61,640 nt of DNA from Thermoplasmatales archaeon UBA509 (GCA_002498845.1 DAJC01000011.1:1-61640); one strand, 5' to 3'; counted from the stretch's first letter, positions 26,613 through 35,109 are shown. A program made the numbers and translations. The notes: generated from the sequence alone by a model not told the origin.

Positions 26613-26638
26613 ATATTTATAACCGGTCTGGACCGGTC
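26613..26638 (+). promoter_or_regulatory. TATA box and 7-2-7 palindromic operator of the HTH_10 gene
   Basis: The TATA box ATATTTATA (26613-26621) is followed at once by the perfect inverted repeat ACCGGTC-TG-GACCGGT (26622-26637), which ends just before the ATG at 26639. A protein bound there would cover the transcription start and block initiation, so autoregulation by the HTH_10 product is the simplest reading. Confidence 0.65.
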
Positions 26639-27340
26639 ATGGAGGAAATTGATCTTAAGCTGGTGAATGATCTGCCTTTCTGCAGGGTCTCAAAAAGATT
26701 TCCTGATGCCACAATGCTGCGCTGGTGCAATTCGGCTGTGGATTATCTTGAATTTTATGCAGGTGATTCCACGCTTGACAGGATTGCTGAAGCACTACCT
26801 GAGCTTGTTTCTTCACTGAAGAGCAGGATAATATTCCAGTCAAGGAAGGTGAACAGGATTTCTGTCATGGTTGCTTGCAGGTGCACCCGCCAGAATTCCA
26901 CCATAAGGATGGCTGAATTTGACAGCTGCCTGTGGAAAGCGCCTGTGCAATATGAGAATGGAGAGGAGAACCTTTCTGTGGTTTCGCTTGAGGCCGGAAA
27001 TTTCAGGCAGCTTTTTGAAGATCTCAGTGCAGTGGGCACCGTGGGCATTGAAAGAAAACAGCAGATCGATCCGGAATCACTCAGGGACATATACACAATA
27101 TCAATGTCGCAGCTCTTCAACCCACTGACAGGAAAGCAGATGGAATACCTGTTGAACGCAATATCTGCAGGATATTTCTCAATTCCAAGAAAAATTGACC
27201 TGGAGGAACTGGCCGCACACATGGGCATATCCAAATCCACGCTTCAGGAACATGTAAGCAAGGCAACAACAAAGGTGATGTCATTTCTTGAACCTTATCT
27301 GAGGCTTTACCTGGGAATGTCAGCAGGAAAGGATGAATGA
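26639..27340 (+). CDS. HTH_10 (bacterio-opsin activator-like) transcription regulator
   Basis: The 233-residue protein has a C-terminal helix-turn-helix of the Bat class at about 165-218: LTGKQMEYLLNAISAGYF, then LAAHMGISKSTLQEHVSKA. Its N-terminal 150 residues have several cysteines (including CRCTRQN) and could sense a ligand, metal or redox state. It begins directly behind a palindromic operator. Likely targets are itself, the divergent 86-residue gene, and possibly the DHA2 exporter. It is a second member of the family represented at 16753-17397, with low similarity outside the DNA-binding end. Confidence 0.83.
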   Translation: MEEIDLKLVNDLPFCRVSKRFPDATMLRWCNSAVDYLEFYAGDSTLDRIAEALPELVSSLKSRIIFQSRKVNRISVMVACRCTRQNSTIRMAEFDSCLWKAPVQYENGEENLSVVSLEAGNFRQLFEDLSAVGTVGIERKQQIDPESLRDIYTISMSQLFNPLTGKQMEYLLNAISAGYFSIPRKIDLEELAAHMGISKSTLQEHVSKATTKVMSFLEPYLRLYLGMSAGKDE

Positions 27341-27363
27341 AGTTCAGCATCAACAGGACATGG

Positions 27364-28071
27364 CTAAATTTTCTTCTGAAACACTGAAGCGTAATCAAAA
27401 TCCCTGTCAAGCAGACCCTCAAGATAGTCGGGAATACTGCCATGAACTTCCATGCATGTGAATCCTTCTCCAGACAGAGATATGTGGTCATCCGGGACAA
27501 TGATCTGGTAGTCATGCCCGCTGACAGTTATGGCAATACCGTCTCTTTCGTATCTTAAGTATCTGGCTGGAACTGAATCCACGTAACTGTACCTTATGAA
27601 AGTCCAGCCCAGGTTAAGGTACTGGATTTCCTCTCCTGACGAGATCATTTCATCATTCATACTTTCACCCGCTGGTATTCCTTCGAAAAATGCGAATCTG
27701 GAAACAGCGGAAAATCCAAGCTTCAGGGCAAGTCCGGATGATTTCACATTGCCGTCGTGGATCAGCATTCTGACATATTCTTTACCGGAGTTCGCTGCGT
27801 ATTCAATTGCAGCACTGGTGAGTTCACTTCCGATTGACATTCTACGGAAGTCAGGGTCCACCCTGAGTCCGCTGAGCCATGCAGAATTGTCCGGCAGGTA
27901 CTCCAGCTTCAGGAAGCCCCTGATTTCAGTTCCATCTTTCCAGACAAAGACCTGTCCATTATCCAGATATGATGGGCCAATCCTGTTGATGTAATCCTCG
28001 TATCCGGATCTTCCAGATATTTCACTTATCTTTGGCCAGTCTGCACCAGTTGCGATCTCCACGGTCTGCAT
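27364..28071 (-). CDS. GNAT-family N-acetyltransferase
   Basis: The 235-residue protein has an N-terminal GNAT fold. The acetyl-CoA-binding signature is in LRVDPDFRRMSIGSELTSAAI (about 75-95), and the following helix and strand are NVKSSGLALKLGF. The last 110 residues form an extra domain that I cannot name, ending in DYASVFQKK. The start at 28071 is chosen because a TATA box (28092-28100) lies 25 nt upstream. A longer reading frame to 28302 reads through a separate small zinc-finger gene on the other strand and looks artificial. The acetyl acceptor is unknown. Confidence 0.8.
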   Translation of the reverse strand: MQTVEIATGADWPKISEISGRSGYEDYINRIGPSYLDNGQVFVWKDGTEIRGFLKLEYLPDNSAWLSGLRVDPDFRRMSIGSELTSAAIEYAANSGKEYVRMLIHDGNVKSSGLALKLGFSAVSRFAFFEGIPAGESMNDEMISSGEEIQYLNLGWTFIRYSYVDSVPARYLRYERDGIAITVSGHDYQIIVPDDHISLSGEGFTCMEVHGSIPDYLEGLLDRDFDYASVFQKKI

Positions 28072-28091
28072 TGACAATGTATATGAGGGTG

Positions 28092-28100
28092 AAATATATA
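28092..28100 (-). promoter_or_regulatory. TATA box of the GNAT gene, possibly shared with the zinc-finger gene
   Basis: The element AAATATATA is centred 25 nt from the GNAT ATG at 28071 and 18 nt from the zinc-finger ATG at 28114 on the other strand. It may direct transcription both ways, although the second spacing is short. Confidence 0.5.
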
Positions 28101-28113
28101 CAAATTTGTGAAT

Positions 28114-28263
28114 ATGCCTGGGCTCTGCCATATATGCGGCAAACCTGCGGCATTTATATGCAGGCTCTGTCATGAGCCGGTCTGCGCGGATCACATCACA
28201 TCTTCTGGCATTTGCGTTGCATGTAAGGAGAGGCGTGGGGGATTGGCATATCCTCACAGATAG
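28114..28263 (+). CDS. Small zinc-finger protein (B-box/RING-like Cys/His spacing)
   Basis: This 49-residue reading frame has a dense metal-binding pattern: CHIC near residue 5, CRLC near 16, CADH near 24 and CVAC near 34. That gives eight ligands in C-x2-C pairs with one C-x2-H. Such regularity does not arise by chance. The pattern recalls B-box or cross-brace zinc fingers, which mediate protein contacts. It lies between the GNAT and pheS genes and runs against the N-terminal extension that a longest-ORF call would give the GNAT gene. It is too short for many gene finders. No function can be given. Confidence 0.65.
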   Translation: MPGLCHICGKPAAFICRLCHEPVCADHITSSGICVACKERRGGLAYPHR

Positions 28264-28305
28264 GCTGGTTCCCACCGATCCGGAACGTGGATAATGCAGC
28301 AATAA

Positions 28306-29808
28306 TCAGATCTTTACCCTGTATGATCTCAGCCAGTCCAGATCGCTCTGGTAGATATCCCTTATGTCGTCCAGTCCAAAATAGATCATGGCAAGTCTTT
28401 CAAGACCCAGCCCCCATGCAATGACAGGATGTTTCAGGCCAAGTGGCCGGGTAACTTCAGGCCTGAACACCCCTGAACCTCCAAGTTCCATTTCCTTTCC
28501 ATTGATGGTTACCATCACATCCATGCTTGGCTCAGTGTAGGGGTAATAAGAGGGAATAAACCTTAGCTCTGTGAAACCAAGCCTCCTGTAGAATTCCTTC
28601 ATGAGCCATTTCAGCGAGGCAAGGCTGGCATCCTTTCCATAGTATGCGCCCTCTATCTGGTGAAGCTCAGCCAGGTGTTTCCAGTCAACGCTCTCATGGC
28701 GGAAAACCTTTTCAACAGAGAAAACGGCCTGGGGCGCCTGCTTGTGTTCATAGAGGTAACGGATGGTGCTCACAGTCGTGTGAGTTCTGAGAAGCAGTTC
28801 AGCAGCCTTTTCGCTGGACCACCTGTAGCCCCATCCGGTGTACCCCTTTATGCCTTTCTCGTGAACCTTCCTGAATATTTCCAGAACCTCAGGATGTTCC
28901 ATTTCCAGATCAGTGCTTGAATCTATGTAGAATGTATCCTGCATATCCCTTGCGGGATGATCCTGTGGTATGAAGAGGGCATCCATGTTCCAGGCGGCAT
29001 GTTCGATGTAATGCCCTGACATCTCAGTGAATCCCAGATCAAGAAATATTTCTCTTACCATCCTGCTGAGGAATGATATGGGATGTATACCCGCACCAAG
29101 AATCCGTTCAACCCTTGAGTTCATGTCATATCTCTGGAACGGGATGGTTTTCCATGATCCGGATTGTATTATGTCAGGAGTAAGTGCACCAATGCTCCCC
29201 TGGTTTCCGGAATTGGCCTCAAAGACCCTTATTCCTGCTGGATTTATCCGCACCATGCGAATTGTCCTCTTTCTTTCCTTTATTACGTTCTCTCTTTTTC
29301 TGAAATGTTCCAGAATTTCCTGGTCAATGGGCTCTTCACCTTTTTTTATTTTCTCCAGAAACTGTCTCCGATTTTCAAGGTAAGAGAACACGGAACTCTC
29401 TGGTGCAGGGAGGAGGCCGCCAGAAGGTTTAATGCCAAGTTTGGCAAGCTGTGCAAGTGCAATTTTCCCTTCACTGGGTCCAAGAGTTTGAAGGACGTCC
29501 CTTACAGTGGCATGCCCATTCCTGATGATCTGCAGAGCTTTTTCTTCTGGAAGCCCCTGGAGGAGAAATTTTTCACCCTCATCCGTAAGGCTGTATTCTG
29601 TGTGGTCTTTTCTTGATACGTCAATGAGTTTCTTGGATTCCAGCCAGGAAATTGCACTGGATATTTCTCTCTGCCCCAGACCCTCAATGGAAATTTCAGC
29701 CTCAGATATTTCTTTCCGTTGAGACAGGAAATTGAGCACCTTGACCTCATTCGGACTCACATCTGATGAAAACTGCTCTTTTCCGTAGGAATCAGGATTG
29801 TCTGCCAT
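28306..29808 (-). CDS. pheS: Phenylalanyl-tRNA synthetase alpha subunit
   Basis: The 500-residue protein is the catalytic subunit of the heterotetrameric PheRS, which charges tRNA-Phe. N-terminal winged-helix domains (about 20-150) contact tRNA and DNA-like surfaces, as in archaeal/eukaryal PheS. The class II core follows with DTFYIDSSTD, the Phe pocket around SYYPYTEPSMDV, ELGGSGVFRPEV, and motif 3 in AWGLGLERLAMIYFG (about 470). pheT is not in the window. The start ATG at 29808 gives the expected full-length N-terminus. Confidence 0.95.
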   Translation of the reverse strand: MADNPDSYGKEQFSSDVSPNEVKVLNFLSQRKEISEAEISIEGLGQREISSAISWLESKKLIDVSRKDHTEYSLTDEGEKFLLQGLPEEKALQIIRNGHATVRDVLQTLGPSEGKIALAQLAKLGIKPSGGLLPAPESSVFSYLENRRQFLEKIKKGEEPIDQEILEHFRKRENVIKERKRTIRMVRINPAGIRVFEANSGNQGSIGALTPDIIQSGSWKTIPFQRYDMNSRVERILGAGIHPISFLSRMVREIFLDLGFTEMSGHYIEHAAWNMDALFIPQDHPARDMQDTFYIDSSTDLEMEHPEVLEIFRKVHEKGIKGYTGWGYRWSSEKAAELLLRTHTTVSTIRYLYEHKQAPQAVFSVEKVFRHESVDWKHLAELHQIEGAYYGKDASLASLKWLMKEFYRRLGFTELRFIPSYYPYTEPSMDVMVTINGKEMELGGSGVFRPEVTRPLGLKHPVIAWGLGLERLAMIYFGLDDIRDIYQSDLDWLRSYRVKI

Positions 29809-29921
29809 TCAAATATCACCACTGGGGATAAACTGAAACACTGCCAGGTTTCAGAACCTTTTCTCAGGAACATGTTGAATAAGCATAATTTGTTTTTCCT
29901 GCAATAACAGTAAACCTGCAG

Positions 29922-30272
29922 TTAACGCGGGTGTTCTTCCATGTACATGAAAAGTGGTATGAGATCGCCCCTCACCTTCATGCCGAGGTCCGTAAGCGAA
30001 TATAATATTCGTCCGTCAGATTCATATCTTGTGATCAAGCCCAGATCAATGAGGTCAGTCAGGCGTCTGGATATCATGGTGGTGCTTGAGCCCGGTATTT
30101 CCCTGCGAATTTCATTGAAATTCCTGCCGTGATCAACGTTCCCCAGGACCCCAAGAATCAGCATGGTATACTTCTTACCAAGAACAGAGAGTAACGGCAT
30201 GGATGGATCTATGCAGGTCTGCATGCCGTCGTGAAGTATCATGCAACTTTCAACCCTGACATTCTGCGCCAT
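29922..30272 (-). CDS. HxlR-family winged-helix transcription regulator
   Basis: The 116-residue protein shows the HxlR fold. The core is LLSVLGKKYTMLILGVL, then IPGSSTTMISRRLTDLIDLGLI (recognition helix) and the wing DGRILYSLTDLG. An N-terminal pair of cysteines (CMILHDGMQTC) could serve as a redox or thiol switch, as seen in some HxlR relatives that sense aldehydes or quinones. The ATG at 30272 is preferred over 30287 because GGAGAGAGAG lies just upstream. An inverted repeat AAATCC/GGATTT (30305-30329) covers its likely TATA box and may be its own operator. Confidence 0.83.
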   Translation of the reverse strand: MAQNVRVESCMILHDGMQTCIDPSMPLLSVLGKKYTMLILGVLGNVDHGRNFNEIRREIPGSSTTMISRRLTDLIDLGLITRYESDGRILYSLTDLGMKVRGDLIPLFMYMEEHPR

Positions 30273-30304
30273 ACTCTCTCTCCACATTCCATCTGGCGTG
30301 CTTC

Positions 30305-30333
30305 AAATCCCTGTAACAAATTCGGATTTAAAT
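30305..30333 (-). promoter_or_regulatory. TATA box and inverted repeat of the HxlR gene
   Basis: On the minus strand TATTTAAAT (30325-30333) overlaps one arm of the inverted repeat AAATCC (30305-30310) / GGATTT (30324-30329), which has a 13-nt spacer. The layout suits autorepression by the HxlR protein. Confidence 0.4.
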
Positions 30334-30408
30334 ACCTGTGTTTTACCTATGATGGATATCCCGTTGCCGCGAAAACATAAATTAGCGATCATGGACTACA
30401 GGACTGCT

Positions 30409-30861
30409 ATGACATCTGTTTTACTGGAAACAACCATGGGAAATGTGAAGATAGAACTCTTTGATGATATGCCGGTTACTGCCGGGAACTTCAGGAAACT
30501 TGTAGAAAAGGGTTTTTACAATGGTGTTATTTTTCACCGTGTTATACCGGGTTTCATGATTCAGGGTGGAGACCCAACGGGCACTGGAATGGGCGGTCCT
30601 GGATATACCATAAAGGACGAGTTCAACAAAAAATACGGCAACTCAAGGGGCACCATATCAATGGCAAATGCTGGTCCGAACACCGGTGGCAGTCAGTTCT
30701 TCATAAATGTGGTTGACAATCATTATCTGGACGGAAAGCACCCTGTTTTTGGCAGGGTTACAGAAGGCATGGATGTTGTTGATTCAATAAGCAATGTGAA
30801 GAGGGACAGGAATGATCGTCCGCTGTCGCAGGTTGCAATAAAGACCGCAAAGGTCCTGTGA
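30409..30861 (+). CDS. Peptidyl-prolyl cis-trans isomerase, cyclophilin type
   Basis: The 150-residue protein is a cytosolic cyclophilin that speeds proline isomerisation during folding. The catalytic region FHRVIPGFMIQGGDPTGTGMGGPG (around residues 40-63) includes the key Arg, and ISMANAGPNTGGSQFFI follows near 85-101. The ATG at 30409 is chosen because a TATA-like ACATAAATT (30375-30383) lies 30 nt upstream. The ATG at 30391 is too close to that box, and the long frame from 30241 runs through the HxlR promoter. Confidence 0.93.
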   Translation: MTSVLLETTMGNVKIELFDDMPVTAGNFRKLVEKGFYNGVIFHRVIPGFMIQGGDPTGTGMGGPGYTIKDEFNKKYGNSRGTISMANAGPNTGGSQFFINVVDNHYLDGKHPVFGRVTEGMDVVDSISNVKRDRNDRPLSQVAIKTAKVL

Positions 30862-31046
30862 TCAGAGGACATTGTTTGTTAACTGTAACAACCCGTAACG
30901 GACAGGTCCGGCCCCGTGACATAACTTGAGAAACGCCGCTTAAACCAGTTAATGGGCATAATTATGCAGTGGCCCCCTATCATAATTCAGGCCTGAGGAA
31001 ACCTATGAATCTTTTACTTTTTATCCATACGCCAGCATGGTTCAGG

Positions 31047-31556
31047 TTATACTGATTCTCTGCTATTCGCCTGTTCCTCCACAAATGACACAATGAAATT
31101 GACAATATCTGCACTTTCATTCACAAGGCTGAAATCATAGACCTCGTTGCCAGCTTCAACCCTGGCATAAACGTCCGATGATTCCCGGCCGACATTTTTC
31201 CTTTGCAAACCTAAGCGGACATCAAATTTCACTGCAGATGCTTCACCTGTGAATCCTTCCACAATGCATACGCTGGAATAATTCTCGGCAAGCTTCACAA
31301 GTCCCTTGAGGTCCACATATCCGCCAATGCTGATGAACGATTTCGATGGTGATCGGCCCATGGACATGACTGCACCCTTAGTAACAGCCCGGTACGTGTC
31401 CTTTCCCCGGGTATCAAACTCTGCATCATCGTGGGGAATATCCTTGATGAAAGAAACCCGGATGCCACGGCGTGACAGACCGCCAATGATATGTTCTGCA
31501 AGCAATGTCTTTCCGGAGCCACTTGGCCCCGAGACCAGTATCAGTAACGAGATCAG
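31047..31556 (-). CDS. mobB: Molybdopterin-guanine dinucleotide biosynthesis protein MobB, non-canonical start
   Basis: MobB is a P-loop GTPase that assists attachment of GMP to molybdopterin. The protein of about 169 residues has Walker A (SGPSGSGKTLL) near its N-terminus. The later segments SIGGYVDLKGL and VCIVEGFTGE are also typical. The only in-frame ATG/GTG/TTG is the TTG at 31505, inside Walker A, so the true start must lie upstream. AGGAGG at 31559-31564 precedes CTG (31556) and ATC (31553). The CTG overlaps the TGA of moeA as CTGA, like the usual ATGA junction. A CTG or ATC start, or one wrong base, is implied. Confidence 0.82.
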   Translation of the reverse strand: MISLLILVSGPSGSGKTLLAEHIIGGLSRRGIRVSFIKDIPHDDAEFDTRGKDTYRAVTKGAVMSMGRSPSKSFISIGGYVDLKGLVKLAENYSSVCIVEGFTGEASAVKFDVRLGLQRKNVGRESSDVYARVEAGNEVYDFSLVNESADIVNFIVSFVEEQANSRESV

Positions 31557-33376
31557 CGCCTCCTGGAATCGCCTGTATGAATCAATGCATCCACTTCACT
31601 GACGATGTTAGTTGCACCGGTACGCACCAGGAGAAGATCAGCGTATGTTATAAGGGGAATCCCGACTGCGGACTCCTGATCATCCTCTGCAAGTACAAGC
31701 TGGTATCCGCCGGTATAATTCTGGCCGTAAACCGGCACATTTTTCCTGAGTGCCGAAACAACTCTCTTTTCCATTGCGTTCTTTCCAATGATATTCTCCA
31801 GGTATTTCAGTGGGGGGCCAAAAATGCTGCTGCATTTTTCCACATATCTCTCCAGGTCATCCGCGCTGGCGATAGGGGGGGTGCCCCTAGCCGTTATGCA
31901 TCTTCTTCCCAGTTCGTATATCCTCGCGCTTTCCGTCAAATTCCCTGGGAGTTCCGCAACTGCATCGGCAGTTTGTGGATGCATGGCTACCTTGAGCACT
32001 ATGGCATCCACATCCGAGTTAAGAATCATGTCCACTGCCTCATCAGGCGAGGAATATGATAACCCCACATTGGGAAGTATTTCCCTAAGAAGCTTGGCAT
32101 TTCTCCTTTCAATGGTTCCGGATATCCTGGCAACGGGAAGCAAGCAGGACTGGTTCCATGGATGAAAGTCCACAGGGTCCCCAGCATCCATATACTTTGT
32201 TGTTCCTGGAATCGAAATGTAACCGGAGGTTCCGGTGAATCTGCTTATGGAACCTGAGAGTCCCTGTACAGGATAGATTCTTGCCGGGTTCCCGTGAAGG
32301 ATTCGTGACGGTATGAGATTCTGTTTTCCTATCTCAAGGTTAATCCTCCTGCCCAGAACGCCGTGTATGCCCATGCTCTCATAGGACATTCCTGCCATAG
32401 TGGCAATTCCGGGAATGAAAATTGTTCTGAGAATCATTGCAGCAGATACAGGAAATCCGGGCAATCCAATTATTATTTTGTTTCCCGATCTGGCAAATAC
32501 GGTTGGAAGACCGGGCTTGGTAAGCACACCGTGGAAGATTATTCCTGGAGCCAGTTTTTCTGCCGCAACATACACCAGGTCGGATTCACCAGCTGAACTT
32601 CCACCTGAAAGTATTACTATATCCGAATCCTCCAGGCCTGTTGACATTGCATTTTCAATCTGATCAATCCTGTCAGGGAGAAGCCCAAGGAATCGTGCCT
32701 CTATGAAATTCAATATGGAGAGATCCGACATAATCATGTGGGAATTTGCCTCGTATATTTTGCCAGGCGAATAATCCTCTTCAGGTTTGATGAGTTCATT
32801 TCCTGTGGAAATGACTGCAATCTTCAGGCGCCTGTAAACGCTGACAGTGCTGATTCCCATTGATGCAAGTACGGCAACATCATGTGGCTGAATCTCCCGA
32901 CCTTTCCACAGCACCATGGAACCTTCTGCCATATCGCTTCCCGCTTCTGCAATGTTTTCACCGCGGATCGTGGCAGTCTTGACGCTGACAAACCCGCCTG
33001 CCTCCGACGTTGCCTCCACAGGAACGACGGAATCAGCTCCGGGCGGAACAATGGACCCCGTGGAAATCCTGATACATGTCTTCTCCTTCTCAAGGGCTGG
33101 CGGCTCGTTCCCTATGAATGATTCTCCAGATATTTTCAGTGTCGCCGGATTGTCTGAACTGCAGCCTGCAATATCCGCAGATCTCACTGCATAACCATCC
33201 ATGGTGGCCCTGTTAAATGGAGGTGTATTCATTGGGGAGAAAATATCTTCTGAGATTATCCTGCCAGCTGCCTCATCTATGGAAACGCTCTGCGTCTCCA
33301 TGATAGGTTGCATATTGGCCCTGACAAGTTCCACTGCCTTCTGAAATGTTACCAGATTCCTGTATACACTTCTCAT
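31553..33376 (-). CDS. moeA: MoeA molybdopterin molybdenumtransferase fused to a LysR-type substrate-binding-like domain
   Basis: The N-terminal 400 residues are MoeA, which inserts molybdate into adenylylated molybdopterin. Motifs are NRATMDGYAVRS (about 50), STGSIVPPGADSVV, STGNEL and the PGxP-like GLPGFPVSA (about 318). Residues 410-607 form a periplasmic-binding-protein-like domain of the MoeA-LysR type (EAVDMILNSDVDAIVLK). It may bind molybdate or tungstate or a regulatory anion. The ATG at 33376 lies 5 nt after the stop of the other moeA, and the 3' end overlaps mobB. The fusion is known in archaea, but its ligand is not clear. Confidence 0.88.
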   Translation of the reverse strand: MRSVYRNLVTFQKAVELVRANMQPIMETQSVSIDEAAGRIISEDIFSPMNTPPFNRATMDGYAVRSADIAGCSSDNPATLKISGESFIGNEPPALEKEKTCIRISTGSIVPPGADSVVPVEATSEAGGFVSVKTATIRGENIAEAGSDMAEGSMVLWKGREIQPHDVAVLASMGISTVSVYRRLKIAVISTGNELIKPEEDYSPGKIYEANSHMIMSDLSILNFIEARFLGLLPDRIDQIENAMSTGLEDSDIVILSGGSSAGESDLVYVAAEKLAPGIIFHGVLTKPGLPTVFARSGNKIIIGLPGFPVSAAMILRTIFIPGIATMAGMSYESMGIHGVLGRRINLEIGKQNLIPSRILHGNPARIYPVQGLSGSISRFTGTSGYISIPGTTKYMDAGDPVDFHPWNQSCLLPVARISGTIERRNAKLLREILPNVGLSYSSPDEAVDMILNSDVDAIVLKVAMHPQTADAVAELPGNLTESARIYELGRRCITARGTPPIASADDLERYVEKCSSIFGPPLKYLENIIGKNAMEKRVVSALRKNVPVYGQNYTGGYQLVLAEDDQESAVGIPLITYADLLLVRTGATNIVSEVDALIHTGDSRRR

Positions 33377-33381
33377 TCTGT

Positions 33382-34617
33382 TCACCACAACCTGAATTCC
33401 ACCAAATCTCCTGAATGGTATCCTTCCACCCATTCCGGAACGATAATTATGCCGGATGAATTGAGGAGCGAGCCAAGACGCATTCCTCTGTTGCTGGATG
33501 CGGGCGCAACCATGGTCCGGCCATTCATCTCCACCAGGGTTCCGGGAATTAGCCTTGTATAACCTGACCCTGTGGTGATGTCAGAAGAAATGGGAAGCCG
33601 TTCCCGAATCCTGTAGCCTGACACCCCAGTTATGGCCTCAAGCAGAATTTCAACTATCAGGTCAGCCATGAGGATTGATGTGGACGGAAATCCCGAAAGC
33701 GACAGAACTGGCTTTCCATCAAGCGAATAGAGTGAAGTGGTCCTGCCCGGTTTGGTTCTCATTCCTCCAAATACCTCAATGGCCCCTGCTATCCCCATGG
33801 CTTCCGGAACCTCGTCCTTTCTGCCCAGGCTGCTCCCCCCCGTTATTATGGCCAGGTCCCATCTATCTGAACTCTCCTTGACTGCACGGGCAATATCATC
33901 AGGATCATCATGTACCTGACCGATCCATAATGTGTTACTGAATCTCCAGGGTAACAGCGCCATCATGGAAGACATTCCCGAATTCTCGATATGGTCAGGC
34001 GCATCCGGAAAAAGTTCATCACCTGTGTTGAGGACAGCAACTCTCATGGGTGAAAAGACGGTCAGCCTGTCAATGCCGCCATCCGTAAGTGCAGGCAGGT
34101 GCCAGGGCTTAATTATGTTGCCTGAACTGACGAGTACTGTCCCTGCACTGAGATCTTCACCTCTAGAGGCCACGTTCTCCCACGCTTTCACGGATGAACT
34201 TACCGTAATAGTGTCGCCAGAAACAGTGGCGTTCTCCGCCATTACTACTGCATCCAATCCCTCAGGTAGAATCCCGCCGGTATAGATCTCAACGCTTTCG
34301 CCTCCAGAAACAGCTGAATAAAAGCCCTTTCCCGCTTCCGATTTTCCGACAATTTTGAATCGGGAGGGGTCTGCTGGGCTGCTTCCCTCTGTTTCGGCGG
34401 ACCTTATGGCATATCCATCAACTAGGCTCCTTGGATTTGGAGGAAAATCTTTCGTGGCAACCACAGTATTAGCAGCAATCATCCCCACGGATGTCGCTGT
34501 TTCCACCTCTACTGTTGAAAGTTTCTTCCAGCTGTATGCTTTCACAATACGGGAAACTTCGTCCAGCGAGATCATGCTGTTGAACCGGCTCATTTTCTTT
34601 CTTACTGTACCAGCCAT
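33382..34617 (-). CDS. moeA: MoeA-like molybdopterin molybdenumtransferase, second paralogue
   Basis: This is a 411-residue MoeA without the extra C-terminal domain. Motifs include PPNPRSLVDGYAIRS (about 59-73), YTGGILPEGLDAVV, LNTGDEL (about 207), TGGSSLGRKDE (about 268) and SLSGFPSTS. Many archaea keep two MoeA copies, which may separate molybdenum from tungsten insertion or MPT adenylate hydrolysis from metal transfer. The ATG directly abuts the TAG of moaB, with GGGGAGA upstream, so the two are coupled. In this copy the MDGYA motif reads VDGYA. Confidence 0.9.
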   Translation of the reverse strand: MAGTVRKKMSRFNSMISLDEVSRIVKAYSWKKLSTVEVETATSVGMIAANTVVATKDFPPNPRSLVDGYAIRSAETEGSSPADPSRFKIVGKSEAGKGFYSAVSGGESVEIYTGGILPEGLDAVVMAENATVSGDTITVSSSVKAWENVASRGEDLSAGTVLVSSGNIIKPWHLPALTDGGIDRLTVFSPMRVAVLNTGDELFPDAPDHIENSGMSSMMALLPWRFSNTLWIGQVHDDPDDIARAVKESSDRWDLAIITGGSSLGRKDEVPEAMGIAGAIEVFGGMRTKPGRTTSLYSLDGKPVLSLSGFPSTSILMADLIVEILLEAITGVSGYRIRERLPISSDITTGSGYTRLIPGTLVEMNGRTMVAPASSNRGMRLGSLLNSSGIIIVPEWVEGYHSGDLVEFRLW

Positions 34618-35109
34618 CTATCTCCCCAGTTCATGGTGAATATGATCTATCTGATCCAGTATAAGTTCGGAAACTGCCAGCATGGATCCGGCTGGCGATC
34701 CTGGCAGGCAGAATACTGGCTTCCGTCCCACTATGAAAGCAGTTGATCTGGACATAATTGCGGATGCTCCAATTCTCTGGAATGAGATCAGTGCGAAGAC
34801 ATGACTGAACCCCGTCATTTCGAAGTCTGCTATGCTCCGAACGGCCTCAATGGTGACATCCCTGGAAGTGATTCCGGTGCCCCCCGTGATGATTACTGCA
34901 TCGGACGATTCAAGGCCAGCCATCACGGCCCTCTTTATGTCATCCACATTATCATCAACGATCTGGTATCCTGACACCCTGTGACCCTTTTCCCTGATGG
35001 CATTCACAATCCCTCTGCCGGAATCATCGTTATCCATAGTTCTGGTGCTGCTGCAGGTAATCACATGGAAAGACGCAATAAATCCTGAAATTCTATGGTC
35101 GTGCTGCAC
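34618..35109 (-). CDS. moaB: MoaB/MogA-like molybdopterin adenylyltransferase
   Basis: The 163-residue protein adenylylates molybdopterin with ATP before metal insertion. Diagnostic motifs are DDSGRGIVNAIREKG (about 28-42), AVIITGGTGITSRDVTIEAV (about 71-90), and the C-terminal VFCLPGSPAGSMLAV. In archaea MoaB takes the role of bacterial MogA. It overlaps the end of moaC by 17 nt and is followed immediately by moeA, so the three consecutive steps are encoded as one unit. Confidence 0.92.
   Translation of the reverse strand: MQHDHRISGFIASFHVITCSSTRTMDNDDSGRGIVNAIREKGHRVSGYQIVDDNVDDIKRAVMAGLESSDAVIITGGTGITSRDVTIEAVRSIADFEMTGFSHVFALISFQRIGASAIMSRSTAFIVGRKPVFCLPGSPAGSMLAVSELILDQIDHIHHELGR

Noticed and set aside
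28072..28302. N-terminal extension of the GNAT gene
   Set aside because: The extension runs upstream of a good TATA box and through a zinc-finger gene on the other strand. The acetyltransferase fold begins at the ATG at 28071.
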